DNA of 64,000 nt, taken from the NCBI RefSeq assembly GCF_033115175.1, contig NC_084831.1:10636540-10700539 (forward strand), written 5' to 3'. Made by a program: the position numbers and the translations under genes. This document shows positions 44,351-55,742 of the stretch, one piece after another (position 1 is the stretch's first letter; the number at the start of each line of letters is the position of its first letter). The notes under the pieces are model-generated. The model was not told where the DNA came from. It searched no databases and was given only the letters and a program-made list of their open reading frames with translations. The stretch comes from Lepus europaeus (Eukaryota; Chordata; Mammalia; Lagomorpha; Leporidae).

Positions 44351-44715
44351 GTAACCTCAGTGTCTCGGGTCATTCTTTCCTCACAGTCTGACTCATACTG
44401 CAAAAGTTACAGATGCCTGACTTGATCCATTCTGTTCTCCTGAACTCCCTAACTAAAGCAGCTCCAGGTAGATTCTCCCAGGACGAGCAGAAGCCCTTAT
44501 CTAGTGAGGCCACCACACTGGTCCCATAGACTAGCTGGAAGGACATACTGTGTGTGTGCTGACCAAATCCAGGGACTGGACACGACTGGATTAGACAGAG
44601 GGACATCTCTGTGCAAATGGAGCCTGGTGGTCCTAAGTGTTTTTCTTCTGCAGTTCTCACACCAGCCTCTGGATAAACTGGTTTGCTAGACACGTTTCAG
44701 CTCCTATTTCTGTAA

Positions 44716-44840
44716 TGCCGTGGTTCTCACTCGAGGCTGCTTTAAAATCACACGAGAGGCTTTTACAACTGTGGTTGCTTGGGCTCTTTTCCCAGTTCTG
44801 ATTAACCAGAATCTTCAGGCCTGGAGCCTAAGGAAGTACC
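44716..44840. mobile_element. MER5A-type hAT DNA transposon relic
   Basis: 'ggttctcactcgaggctgct', 'aaaatcacacgagaggcttt' and 'tctgattaaccagaatcttc' match the MER5A layout in order. Confidence 0.65.
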
Positions 44841-46871
44841 TTAACACTGACCCGTCCTAGTCACAAGCAAGACATTGTTCTTCAGTGCCTTTGAGTAGAA
44901 GGATAGCGCCACCCCACCCTCCCCAGTCAGCTTGTGTTGGGACTCAGGAAGGTCTTAGTATAACTGAGAAGAGTGTAACTGCGATGATTCTGTTAGGCTG
45001 AGTAGCCTTTGAGCGGCTGTGCCATGATTCCTGGTTCCCAAATGAAACCTAACTCGGTCAGTATATTACGTTGTCAATTGGGAAGTCAAATAATGCTTTT
45101 TAAAATTTTCTTAATTTCTCTGATTTTGAAATCAGAAGTGTATTCTAAATTTTTGAATTGTGTGACAACACCAAGCCATTAACACATGTTGTATCAGATG
45201 TTGGTAAAATGTCTTTTAAAAACTCCTCACTTGTTAAATCTATTGAGAAAAGCAGGAAGATACTTACTTGTGTTCTCTAAACTAGATCATATTGCAGCTA
45301 GAAGTTTGCAGGAGTGGTTTCCTGCGACCCAGGAGGCAGGAGGGTTGGGAAGGCCTCCTCGGCAAACCATAGTGCAGTGAAATGGAGCAGGCCGTGTGGC
45401 TCCTGTGTCTCCCCAGGGAAGGAAGCAGGGTGACGCTTCCATTCTTGTGAAGGAGAAAACCTTGTGCCTCTGAAAAGCTTCTCCACGCACAGAGCCCAGG
45501 AGAGCCAGAGTAACTAGTGTTTTCTCTGAGGGCTTTTGCTGAGACTTAACCTGGCTGGGAGTCGACTGCTAGATCGGGGGACACAGTTACCTTTAGGGTT
45601 TTTCTAAGTTTAGTAATGGGCAGCCTGATAAAAGCTATGTGGTTACATCAAGTGCCTGTTAAGTTGTGTTTGGTCTGGCACACCAGTGAATGCACTGGCC
45701 ATATGTGCACTGAGGTGCGTTAGCCAGCGTGTCTGCCTAACTAAATTAAACAAGGGTGCCTTTGACCTTCTCAGAGCTTCCGTGTTTTATTACAAAGCAT
45801 CCGACACAGCCATCGCTCCAGTTGAGCCGAGAGTAATACTAGGAAAAAGGATGGGCACTGGAGCTTGGAGCAGGGCAGCAGCCTGGCTCCGTGAAGGATC
45901 AGGTAGTAAATATTTCAGGCCTTGCAGGCCATATGATCTCTTTGGCTCACATGCAGCTCTGATGCCACCACATACAACCAGCTGCAGACATGGGACGTGC
46001 CAGGGCGTGATGTCACTGTCGAAACCTGTTTACACAGACAGCCCCTGGTTTACAAGGTGGTTTACCCCAGCTCTTGACCCCAGTCTCTTATTGTCTCAGT
46101 CTTCAGGTAAGTGGCCCAGACACTGACCTAGTTTCCATTAATTTCAGTAGTGCTTGGTGATGTTTAAAAAAAAGATTGGGACTGAAGACATGAGATATTA
46201 GAGTAATCTTGAACTCCTTTTCATATGCTTTTCTCATATATGAATTTTTTAGAAATGATTTGATGAGCCAAGTGAACTATGATATATGTGTGTTCAGTTT
46301 TAATTGGTAGATGGGTGTTCTAAGCTTCTGCTCTTGTATCAGCAGCATGTTTGAGGTGTCTCATGCCTCTTAACAGTGCCGTGATGGGAAGTCACCTTCT
46401 ACAGGTGACAGAACCCTGTCCCAGAGGTGAAGCGTCAGGCACAGCACAGGCAGTTGAAAGACTTGTGTCTGTGTTCTGCTGGCAGATTGGGCACGGGAAG
46501 GGAACCCAGGTTCCCAGTAAATCCTCAGTTAAAACAGGGCATTCATGAAACCCTCACATTCTACAGGGTAAAAAGCGTCATAACCCTTGCTCTCCAGAAG
46601 TTTATTTCCCTGTTTCTGAGCTTGTAAAGGGACCATACTTGTCTTACATGAGGGTAAGTTTCATGCCTTCAGAGCCTCTGCCGCTGTGTATCTCACTACT
46701 TCCTGCTGAATCACGCTTTGCAAGGTGGGGCAGCAGTTTCAATTTCCATGACTTGGCTGCTGTATTTGGGGCAAAAGATATTACAAATCTGTTTTTAATA
46801 TTATGACTTTGAAATGGGTTTCTCTTCATGGAAATAATGCTGTTAGTGTACCCGGTTTTGATTTGTTACAG
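44841..46871. other. Intron 4, SINE-free
   Basis: About 2 kb without any CSINE, unusual for this window. Apart from one possible DNA-transposon relic near 45,900-46,040 nothing was recognised. Confidence 0.5.
45900..46040. mobile_element. Possible old DNA-transposon relic
   Basis: 'agtaaatatttcaggccttg' and 'caggccatatgatctctttg' resemble a common ancient non-autonomous DNA element. The family is not fixed. Confidence 0.4.
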
Positions 46872-46999
46872 GCAACAGAACATTGAGGAAAACATGACGA
46901 TAGCTATGGAAGAGGCCCCGGAAAGTTTTGGCCAAGTAGTGATGCTTTATATTAACTGCAAAGTGAACGGACATCCTGTTAAAGCCTTTGTTGACTCAG
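46872..46999 (+). CDS. DDI2: DDI2 exon 5, protease domain with catalytic Asp
   Basis: Codons 210-253: [20 protein letters not shown]-, then [22 protein letters not shown]. Asp251 of the DSG(A) triad is the retropepsin catalytic aspartate. The A of DSGA is supplied by exon 6. Acceptor tttgttacag, donor CTCAG-gtgacc, phase 1. Confidence 0.97.
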
Positions 47000-47322
47000 G
47001 TGACCTCTGTGTTTTGTGTCTCGGCCTTCCTCTCCAGCATCTTGCTGTGACATGGGAGGGGGAGGCACTTTTGTATCCTTTACAATGGATGTGGTCCTTT
47101 GGACTGCTAACTGACAAGCCTAGAAGTTAGTGTTTCACTTGCTGATTTTCTTAATGGCAATAGGTTTATTTCTGTCATCATTTCTTAACAAGTTTCGTAT
47201 TTTGTAGTGTTTCCTTTTGGCTTCCTATTTCCCTTATTTGGTACCCTGAATTTCTTGATTACTTCTATAAAAGAACTGGGATTGAAAAAGTTGAGAATAA
47301 GGAGCTGTAAGAATGAGCTGTG

Positions 47323-47680
47323 GGGGCTGGTGCTGTGCTGCAGTGTGTTAAAGCAGTTCCCTGTAGCTCCGGCATCCTGTATAGGCACTTACTTGAGTCC
47401 TGGCTGCTCCGTTCCCTAACCAGCTCCCTGCTAACACCTGGGAAAGCAACAGAGGATGGCCCAAGTGCTTGGACCCCTGCACCCACATGGGAGACCCAGA
47501 AGAAGCTCCTGGCCCAGCCTAGTCATTGCAGCCACTTGGGAGTGAACCAGTGAATGGGTGATTTCTCTCTCTCTGTCTCTGTCTCTGTCTCTGTCTCTGT
47601 CTCTCTGTGTCTCCTTCCCGTTCTCTGTAACTGTGCCTTTCAAATAAATAAATAAATCTTAAAAACAAACAAACAAACAA
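47323..47680 (+). mobile_element. CSINE with (CTCTGT)n
   Basis: 'gggggctggtgctgtgctgc' to 'aaataaataaatcttaaaaa' plus (CAAA)n. The pyrimidine tract has a CTCTGT hexamer expansion at about 47570-47604. Confidence 0.9.
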
Positions 47681-48073
47681 TCCATGCTTTAGCCTGGGTT
47701 ATGTGCCAACACTTTGCTAGGAATTAAGAGCAATGTAAGGCACAGTTCTTAAAGAACTGAAGAGCTGGGTAAAGAGACAGGAGTTTCCCGTTTGAGAGTT
47801 CAGGTAATTTGTGTGCTAACTGGCACCCACTAGACCACACCAGGCAGTATGGCATGAGTGTGCGACTGGGTGGTCTTAGCATCTTAATTCTTAGTGTCTC
47901 ACACAAGGCTGTGAGGGAGGTTGGGTACCTGGAGTGAGAGAAGCCCCTGCTCCAATAATACTTCCCTCCATTTGTTTATCTACAAAACTTGAGTACATTC
48001 CAGATTTCAGCTGTCTTGAATCACTTATGTTGAGATGTAGACTTTCCTGGAAAAAGTAAATCTTTGGTTCAAT
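47681..48073. other. Intron 5 spacer
   Basis: About 390 bp with no recognised feature. Confidence 0.45.
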
Positions 48074-48417
48074 TTTTTTTTTTTTTTTTTTGACAGGCAG
48101 AGTAGACAGTGAGAGAGAGAGACAGAGAGAAAGGTCTTCCTTTGCCGTTGGTTCACCCTCCAATGGCCGCTGCGGTAGGCGCGCTGCGGCCAGCGCACCA
48201 CGCTGGTCCGATGGCAGGAGCCAGGGACTTATCCTGGTCTCCCATGGGGTGCAGGACCCAAGCACTTGGGCCATCCTCCACTGCACTCCCTGGCCACAGC
48301 AGAGAGCTGGCCTGGAAGAGGGGCAACCGGAACAGGATCGGTGCCCCAACCGGGACTAGAACCCGGTGTGCCGGCGCCGCAAGGCGGAGGATTAGCCTAG
48401 TGAGCCACAGCGCCGGC
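48074..48417 (-). mobile_element. CSINE, young
   Basis: T tract, 'gacaggcagagtagacagtg' to 'gagccacagcgccggcccc'. Short direct repeat caatt around it. Confidence 0.95.
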
Positions 48418-48427
48418 CCCAATTGGT

Positions 48428-48704
48428 TTATTTTTAATTTATTTATTTGAGAGAGGGCTCCTGTCTACTGGTTAACTCCCCAAATACCTGTAACAGCTAG
48501 GACTGTGCTAGGGCTGAAGCCAGGAGCCAGGAACTCAATCCAGATTTCCTGCATGGGTGACACAAATTACTTAAGCCATCTCCATTGCCTGCCATGGTCT
48601 ACGTTAGCAGGAAGCTGGAGTCAGGAGCCGGAGTTAGATATAGAACTACGCACTCCAGTATGGAAAAGTGGGCATCCTAAGTGCTTGTCCAAGCACCTGG
48701 CCCC
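48428..48704 (-). mobile_element. CSINE, old
   Basis: 'tttaatttatttatttgaga', 'ctgtctactggttaactccc', end 'caagcacctggcccc'. Confidence 0.8.
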
Positions 48705-48864
48705 TGATCATTCAGTTTAAAAGTCATCTGCTGACTGTTTTGTGCAGGCACTGGTGTTAAGTGCTTGGGTGTAAGACTAACTGGATTTTCATAGGGTTCC
48801 TGTGTGAGTGAAGGAGACAGATATATACTAGACCTCCATCTGCCACTCAGCACGGCCAATAAGC

Positions 48865-49050
48865 CCCATCCTAGGTGCTTTAAATATAGTTGATTTTATT
48901 TTATCCGTAGAATATATCTATGAGCTGTTTTCTTCTAGTCCTGTTTTACAGATAAGGAGAGAAGTAGAGAGGTGCAGTTACTGTTCCAGGTATACGAAGT
49001 TCATGTGTTGTGGATTTTGGATTTGTCCCAGTCTACTCTTAACCACGCTG
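48865..49050 (-). mobile_element. MIR relic
   Basis: 'cctgttttacagataaggag' and 'actcttaaccacgctgc' mark an antisense MIR. Confidence 0.75.
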
Positions 49051-49679
49051 CAAAAGTCAGATGAGGTTAGGTGGACAGAAAGGCCACTTCTGACGCTTCC
49101 CAGAAGAGACCAGGAATGTCTCCCCAGAAGAGAGGGCCTGTGAGCCGAGCTGTTCGTGGGCTGAGGATGTGAGACTGCACTGTGGCTGAGAAGAACAGGG
49201 GAGCAGTGGAAGTCCCTCTGGCCTGGCTCTGGCCTGGTGACATCCCTAGTCAGCCTTTTTGGGGAAGGTGGAGAGAGAGAAGGCAAGGAGAAAACAGCCT
49301 TCCCAGTTTCCCTCTTGCTTCCTTATTTCTGGGCCTCCTTGGGTCTGTCCTTCCTCAAATGCCAAGCCAGCACTTTGAGTTTATAAAGTGTAGGTGCCTC
49401 GTGAGTGGTGTGAACAGGAAGAAGTGTGGTTACTGGGAAACAGCCGTCGGTTGGGCAGGAAGTAGCTCTTGAGCCGGGCTGTAAAGTGCAGGTGGAACCC
49501 TGAGAAAGTGAAAGCAGGGGCGAGAGCTCTTTACAGGAGGGACAGAGTACTGTTCAAGTGTTGGACGGTAAGGCTGGAAGGAACCAGTGAGACCAGGGGA
49601 GGCAGGTCTAACGTGGCGATGAGCCTCGAAGTCGTCCTGTGAAGTTCGAAAGGAAAGGGCATTTGGCCAGGTGCTGAGA
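49051..49679. other. Intron 5 spacer
   Basis: About 630 bp. The purine-rich part from 49,440 may be an ancient L2-class relic. No gene seen. Confidence 0.4.
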
Positions 49680-49990
49680 AGCCCAGACCCCACTGGCATG
49701 CCCTGGTTCCCTACCAGCATCTGGCTCCTGACTCCAGCTTCCTGCTCACGCTGACCCCTAGAGGCAGTGGTGATAGCTCAGGTGGTTGGGTCCCTGCCAC
49801 CATTCTGGGTTACCTGGATTGAATGTCTGACTCCAGCTTTGACCCCAGCTGGGAGCCGTTTGGAGCATTTTGGGAGTGGACCAACAGATCTGAGTGTGCG
49901 CTTGCTCCCTCCCTCCAACCTCTTCCCTTCCGCTCTTCCTCTCTCTTTGCATCTCAGATAACAACCAAAAAGCATAGTTTCTAAAATAAA
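49680..49990 (+). mobile_element. CSINE, old
   Basis: 'gctcaggtggttgggtccct', 'tacctggattgaatgtctga', 'ttttgggagtggaccaacag'. The 5' part is decayed. Confidence 0.65.
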
Positions 49991-50998
49991 AGTGACCAAA
50001 ATATAGATAATGTAAAAAAGAAACAGTGAAAGCCATTACGATCTTTTGAACACATCAAGTAAGTGATTTGAAGAAGCTGATATTTTAGGAAAACAGCAGG
50101 GCAGATCAGGACAATTCTGTATACTGAAGAGTTAAAACTGTTCTTGCTTTAAGTGAAGTGGTTTGAAAGCCAGAGAAGTTGTCCACTTGAGTGAGCTAGG
50201 CTGATATCAAAGGTCAGAGGAGAAAGGTCAGAGGTAGCCGAATTACGTAAACCTTATTTACAGATTTGGGACAGAGTTAGCAGACAGAGGCTAGGAGTAA
50301 AGGAGTTAAAAGTGAACCGTGCCTCAGTTTTATAAAGACTAGTAGAAAATATTGGCAACGCTACAAAAATCCAAAGTGAGAGCTATTTGGGGGAGAGTCT
50401 TGTACCTGTTGGCTTTGAGATACACAGCGCAGCACACAGGAATGTAGAAGGCGAGTTAGGACTGCAGATGAAGACTAGAGACTGGCCTGCCTCCTGCACC
50501 AGCCGACTTCAGCTGAGTTCATGTGACAGGGAGAGAAAATACTTTAAAAGAGGGTCTAACTGGGGAGGAGTATGGGGAGTTCACTTCTAATTTTTTGGGT
50601 GACTACAGGATATATTTTTAACTGCTAAGCTGTAATGTCCCAAAGTTTGAAATAAAAATCACTTGGTAAAGTGCTTAGATCAGTGAAAGCTGCATAGAGT
50701 GTTAAGTTTTGTCTAACTTTATGTTGCCGTGTGCAGACACAGTGGTCATCATTTGAACTTTTAGGAGGTCCTTGTCCAGTTTTCTTTCTCTTGATAGTTT
50801 TAAAATATTCTTTAATTATTACATTGCAAAGTAATATTCTTTTCCTCATTAAGTTTCCATACTGTGTTTCAGATGCTAATGTGTGAAAGTGAAAGTTCAA
50901 ATAAGGTGGGCAGGACATCTATTAGATAGGAACAATGTCACAGAGAAAAACCTTAAGGTGTGCTTGCTTTCTGCCTTGTTCTTTATGTTGTATTTCTT
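49991..50998. other. Intron 5, SINE-free stretch
   Basis: About 1 kb of AT-rich sequence with no recognised gene or repeat. Confidence 0.5.
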
Positions 50999-51235
50999 AA
51001 AAATTATTTTTTGTTTATTTGGAAAGCAGAGAGATCTTCCATCCACTAGTTCACTCCCCAAATGCCTACAACTCCTGGGGCTGGGTCAGGCCAAAGCCAG
51101 GGGTCTGGAACTCCATGCAGGTCTTGCATGTGGTTGTGGCAGGGACCCAAGTACCAGCACCATCATCTGCTGCCTCCCAGGGTCCGTGTTAGCAGGGAGC
51201 TGGATCAGCAATGCAGTGCCAGATGCCCCCTTAGT
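50999..51235 (-). mobile_element. CSINE close to exon 6
   Basis: 'tttgtttatttggaaagcag' to 'cagcaatgcagtgccagatg'. 5' end truncated, 71 bp before the exon 6 acceptor. Confidence 0.8.
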
Positions 51236-51306
51236 TTATGCTGTGCTTTGAATCTTGCCACAAATGTGGATTGTTTACATTATCTGATGTTTCTGTCCCT
51301 CTCCAG

Positions 51307-51435
51307 GTGCCCAGATGACTATTATGAGCCAAGCTTGTGCAGAAAGGTGTAATATAATGAGATTGGTGGACCGTCGGTGGGCTGGAATTGCCAAAGGAGT
51401 GGGCACCCAGAAGATTATTGGAAGGGTACATCTAG
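51307..51435 (+). CDS. DDI2: DDI2 exon 6, protease domain
   Basis: Codons 253-296: [20 protein letters not shown]... to KIIGRVHL, following the catalytic DSG in the retropepsin fold. Acceptor cctctccag, donor CTAG-gtgagt, phase 1. Confidence 0.97.
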
Positions 51436-51977
51436 GTGAGTAGGGTAGTGGATTTTTAAATGGTTTTTTTTTTTTTTTCTCTATATGGATTCATCTAATC
51501 CCAATAAACCTAACTCCTAGAAACTTTAAATCCCACATTCTGTCAACATAGGATTTACATGTTTCTGCTGGTTGCAAAGTAACTAGACTTCCCAGTTCCA
51601 GCTCCTCAGACATAATCCCTTGCAGTTATTTTAGCTGATGTATTTTGGTACTTACCTCCACTCGAAATGGAAAGATTGTACAGCTGTTTACTGGTGGAGC
51701 TGTGTGAATACCTTTGAGTGCTGAGTCATCTACTTGAACACAATTGCTTTTCTGTCTAGTATTTTTTTGTTAGAATTAATAACTATCTTCCTTTTTGCAA
51801 TATCACTTGGTTTGTTATGTGCTAGTCAGACACTTCCTTCTTGCTACATAAATTTCCTTTAAGTAGATTCAAATACAGTGGGTATCATATACATATCATG
51901 CTGTCAAAGACACATCTTCCAAGCCTGGACTAGTGCTAGTTCCAAACCTGCTACTTAGTTGCTGTTTTGGAGTCTCC
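51436..51977. other. Intron 6 spacer
   Basis: About 540 bp with no recognised feature. Confidence 0.45.
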
Positions 51978-52294
51978 TTTTTTTTAAAGATTTATTTATT
52001 TATTTGAAAGAGTTACAGAGAGAGAGAGAGAGAGATCTTTCATCTGCTGGTTCACTCCCCAATTAGCTGCAACAGCCAGAGTTGCACCGATCGGAAGCCA
52101 GGAGCCAGGAGCTTCTTCCCGGTCTCTCATGTGGGCGCAGGGGCCCAGGCACTTGGGCCATCTTCTGCTGCTTTCCCAGGCCATAGCAGAGAGCTGGATC
52201 AGAAGAGGAGCAGCCAGGACTAGAACTGGCGCCCACATGGGATGCCAGCGCTGCAGGCAGAGGCTTCAATCACTCCGCCACAGCGCCGGCTCCT
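51978..52294 (-). mobile_element. CSINE
   Basis: 'tttttaaagatttatttatt' to 'ccgccacagcgccggctcc'. Confidence 0.92.
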
Positions 52295-52395
52295 CAAGGG
52301 CTGAGTAAGGATTACAATCACGTGCACCATAGTGATATAGCTAACGTTTTTAGAGTAAAAGAGGCAAATCATAGCTCAAAAATATAAAACAATAA

Positions 52396-52725
52396 GGCCG
52401 GCGCCGCGGCTCACTAGGCTAATCCTCCGCCTTGCAGCGCCGGCACACCGGGTTCTAGTCCCGGTCAGGGCACCAATCCTGTCCCAGTTGCCCCTCTTCC
52501 AGGCCAGCTCTCTGCTATGGCCCGGGAGTGCAGTGGAGGATGACCCAAGTCCTTGGGCCCTACACCCCATGGGAGACCAGGAGAAGCACCTGGCTCCTGC
52601 CATCGGAACAGCGCGGTGCACCGGCCGCAGCGCGCTACCACGGCGGCCATTGGAGGGTGAACCAACAGCAAAAAGGAAGACCTTTCTCTCTGTCTCTCTC
52701 TCTCTCACTGTCCACTCTGCCTGTC

Positions 52726-52748
<23 letters not shown>
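52396..52748 (+). mobile_element. CSINE, young
   Basis: 14-bp TSD atataaaacaataa (52382-52395 and 52749-52762). A (TA)n run lies at the end of the A tail. Confidence 0.97.
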
Positions 52749-52756
<8 letters not shown>

Positions 52757-52762
52757 CAATAA

Positions 52763-53101
52763 GAAATAAGTACAAAGGTGATAAAAACTAAGAAAACCTA
52801 CAAACAACACAGAAACCAGGAGGGTTGATGAAGGAGCAGAGTGTACAGGAGGCTAGCTACTAAGTCTGAGAAATGACTAGGCTGTGTACTGGGCATGCAT
52901 TTCCTGCACTTCAGCTTGTAAGATCTGTTTATAACGGTTTAAATATATATGAATATACATATATATTTTTGTTTTCCATCAGAGGAGTGTTTGACAAAAG
53001 GGACAGGCGAACCCAGGCCTTGATGTTGTCTCTTGTTCAGCAAGCAGAAACTTGATTATAACAGGCAATGATGAGCTGTTTCTTTTTAGAGGTTAATTTA
53101 A
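52763..53101. other. Intron 6 spacer
   Basis: About 340 bp with no recognised feature. Confidence 0.45.
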
Positions 53102-53445
53102 TATTTTTTTATAAATCTTTTAAAAAAAGATTTATTTATTTTTCTTGAAAGTCAGAGTTACACAGAGAGAGGAGAGGAAAGGCAGAGAGAGAGGTCTTCC
53201 ATCACTGGTTCACTCCCCAATTGGCCGCAATGGCCGTAGCTGCACTGATCCGGAGCCAGGAGCTTCTTCTGGGTCTCCCACGTGGGTGTAAGGGCCCAAG
53301 GACTTGAGCCATCTTCCACTGCTTTCCCAGGCCATCAGCAGGGAGCTGGATCAGAAATGGAGCAACTGGGCCTCAAACTGGCGCCCATATGGGATGCCGG
53401 TGCTTCAGGCCAGGGCGTTAACCCTCTGCGCCACAGTGCCAGCCC
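53102..53445 (-). mobile_element. CSINE
   Basis: TSD gttaatttaa on both sides (about 53091 and 53450). Confidence 0.93.
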
Positions 53446-53507
53446 CTGGAAGTTAATTTAAAAGATTCAAAGTGTGCAGATTTTAGTTCCCTTTTAGAAA
53501 ACCTTAG

Positions 53508-53856
53508 GCCGGCGCCGTGGCTTAACAGGCTAATCCTTCGCCTTGCGGCGCCGGCACACCTGGTTCTAGTCCCGGTCGGGGCACCGGATTCTGTCCCGGT
53601 TGCCCCTCTTCCAGGCCAGCTCTCTGCTGTGGCCAGGGAGTGCAGTGGAGGATGGCCCAAGTGCTTGGGCCCTGCACCCCATGGGAGACCAGGATAAGCA
53701 CTTGGCTCCTGCCTTCGGATCAGTGCGGTGCACCGGCCGCAGTGTGCCGGCTATGGCGGCCATTGGAGGGTGAACCAACGGCAAAGGAAGACCTTTCTCT
53801 CTGTCTCTCTCTCACTGTCCACTCTGCCTTTAAAAAAAAAAAAAAAGAAAGAAAGA
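53508..53856 (+). mobile_element. CSINE, young
   Basis: TSD gaaaacctt (53497 region and about 53857). (GAAA)n at the end of the tail. Confidence 0.95.
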
Positions 53857-53913
53857 AAACCTTTAGACGTGTATAGGAAGGAGATGTTAATATTGAACGA
53901 ATTGATCTCTTTA

Positions 53914-54210
53914 AAGATATAGTTATTTATTTTATTTGAAAAATAGAAAGATAGAGATCCCATCTGCTGGCTCATTCCCCAGATGCCCACAGTACTTGGC
54001 CTGGGCCAAGCTGAAGGCATTCGCCAAGGATTCCATCTGGGTCTCCCACATAGGTAGCAGAGGACCCAACCTCTTGAGCTGTCCCCTGTTGCCCACCAGG
54101 GTGTACATTAGCAAGTAGCAGGAATTGGGAGAAGAGCTGGGCTAGTACCCAGGCAGTCCAGTACAGGAGGTGTTCCAGGAAGCCTCTTAATCACCACATC
54201 AGGCATCTGC
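53914..54210 (-). mobile_element. CSINE, old
   Basis: 'tttattttatttgaaaaata', 'cccatctgctggctcattcc', 'tgggtctcccacataggtag'. Confidence 0.78.
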
Positions 54211-54220
54211 TCCTCGTCTT

Positions 54221-54415
54221 TGTAAAAATTGGAGAGAGAGGTACCATTCACTGGTTCATTGTCTGTATGTCCCCAACATTCCCGATCTGGGGGCTGAGCC
54301 AGGAGTCAGGAACTCAACCCAGGTCTCCCATGTGGGGCAGGGACCCCACCACTTGCGCTATGACCACTGCCTACCAGAATATGAATCAGTAAGAAGCTAG
54401 CGTCACGAGCTGGAT
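54221..54415 (-). mobile_element. CSINE fragment, old
   Basis: 'attcactggttcattgtctg', 'aactcaacccaggtctccca', 'aagaagctagcgtcacgagc'. Confidence 0.65.
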
Positions 54416-54419
54416 ACAG

Positions 54420-54748
54420 GCGCTGGTGTTGTATAAGGGTAAAGCCGCTGCCTATGATACCAGTATCCCATATGGGTGCCAATTCTAGTCCTGGCTGTTC
54501 CACTTCTGATCCAGCTCCATGCTAATGTGTCTGGGAAAGCAGTGGAAGATGGCCCAAGTACTTAGGCCCCTGTACCCACATGGGAGACTCAGAAGAAGCT
54601 CCTGACTCTTGGCTTCAGTCTGGTCCAACTCTGGCCATTGTGGCCATTTGGGAAGTGATCCAGCAGGTGGAAGATCTCTCTCCCTCTCTCTAACTCTGCC
54701 TTTCAAATAAGTAAAATAAATCTTAAACAAACAAACAAGAAACAGGAA
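54420..54748 (+). mobile_element. CSINE
   Basis: Perfect 13-bp TSD agctggatacagg (about 54409 and 54750). Confidence 0.95.
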
Positions 54749-54761
54749 AAAGCTGGATACA

Positions 54762-55050
54762 GGGGCAGGCATTGTGGTACAGGGGGATAGACTGCTTCCC
54801 ATCCAGCTCCCTACTAATGTGCTTAGGAAGGCAGCAGAAGATGGCTGAAGTACTTGGGCCCTGCCACCCAGGGGGGAGACCTGGATGGAGTTCCAGGCTC
54901 CAGGCTTCAGCCTGGACCAGCCCTGGACACTTGGGGCCTTTTGGGGTGTGACCAGAAGATAGAAGATCTCTGTCTCACTCTCTCTGTCTCTGTGCCTTAC
55001 AAATAAGTAGATCTTTAAAAAACAAACAAACAAACAAAAAAAAAAAAAAC
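54762..55050 (+). mobile_element. CSINE with internal deletion
   Basis: 'ggggcaggcattgtggtaca' jumps to 'cccatccagctccctactaa'. Ends in (CAAA)n and poly(A). Confidence 0.85.
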
Positions 55051-55066
55051 AGGATACATCGAACTG

Positions 55067-55348
55067 AGGCATTTATTTTATTTCTTTGAAAGGCAGAGTT
55101 ACAGAGAGAAAGAGAAGGAGAGACAGAGAGAAACAAATCTGAAGCTGGTTCAGGCCACAGCCAGGAGCTTCTTCCTGGTCTCCCAAGTGGGTGCAGGGAC
55201 CCAAGCACTTGAGCAGTTCTCTGCTGCTTTCCCACGCCGTAGCAGAGAGCTGGGTCAGAAGTGGAGATGCTGGGACTTGAACCAGGGTCCGTATGGATGC
55301 TGGCGCTGCGGGTAGGGGCTTCACCTGCTACACCGTAGCACCCGCCCC
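55067..55348 (-). mobile_element. CSINE
   Basis: 'ttatttctttgaaaggcaga' to 'acaccgtagcacccgcccc'. Internal deletion in the 'ccactggttcactccccaaa' part. Confidence 0.88.
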
Positions 55349-55638
55349 ATTATTTTTTAATCTTCAATGCTTGTCTTCCTCTCCACCTGAGCTTGAGTCC
55401 TAATGGCATCACCTGTCAAACCCGTGGTTCTACTGGATACCCTTTGTGAGTCAGCACCTTCACTGGTTCTTAAACTGATCGTTGGTTTTACCAGATTTTC
55501 GTGCTTGTCTTACCTGTTTGCCTTATTTGTCTTGGCTTCGACTGGAGGAAGCCGCGGCCGGAGTGACAGGTTCATTTCCAGAGCATGCCTGAGGCTGTGA
55601 AGCAAGGGTGAATAACCTCTTCCCTGTCTGTGCTTCAG
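55349..55638. other. Intron 6 3' end
   Basis: Single-copy-looking sequence. This starts a 5.5-kb zone without CSINEs that spans exons 7-9. Confidence 0.5.
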
Positions 55639-55742
55639 CTCAGGTTCAGATTGAAGGAGATTTCCTGGCGTGTTCCTTCTCGATCCTTGAGGAGCAGCCC
55701 ATGGACATGCTTCTGGGACTGGACATGCTTAAGCGGCACCAG
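55639..55742 (+). CDS. DDI2: DDI2 exon 7, protease domain
   Basis: Codons 296-330: [24 protein letters not shown]-, then [11 protein letters not shown], the second conserved hydrophobic-Gly element near the C end of the retropepsin fold. Acceptor tgtgcttcag, donor CACCAG-gtagcc, phase 0. Confidence 0.97.
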
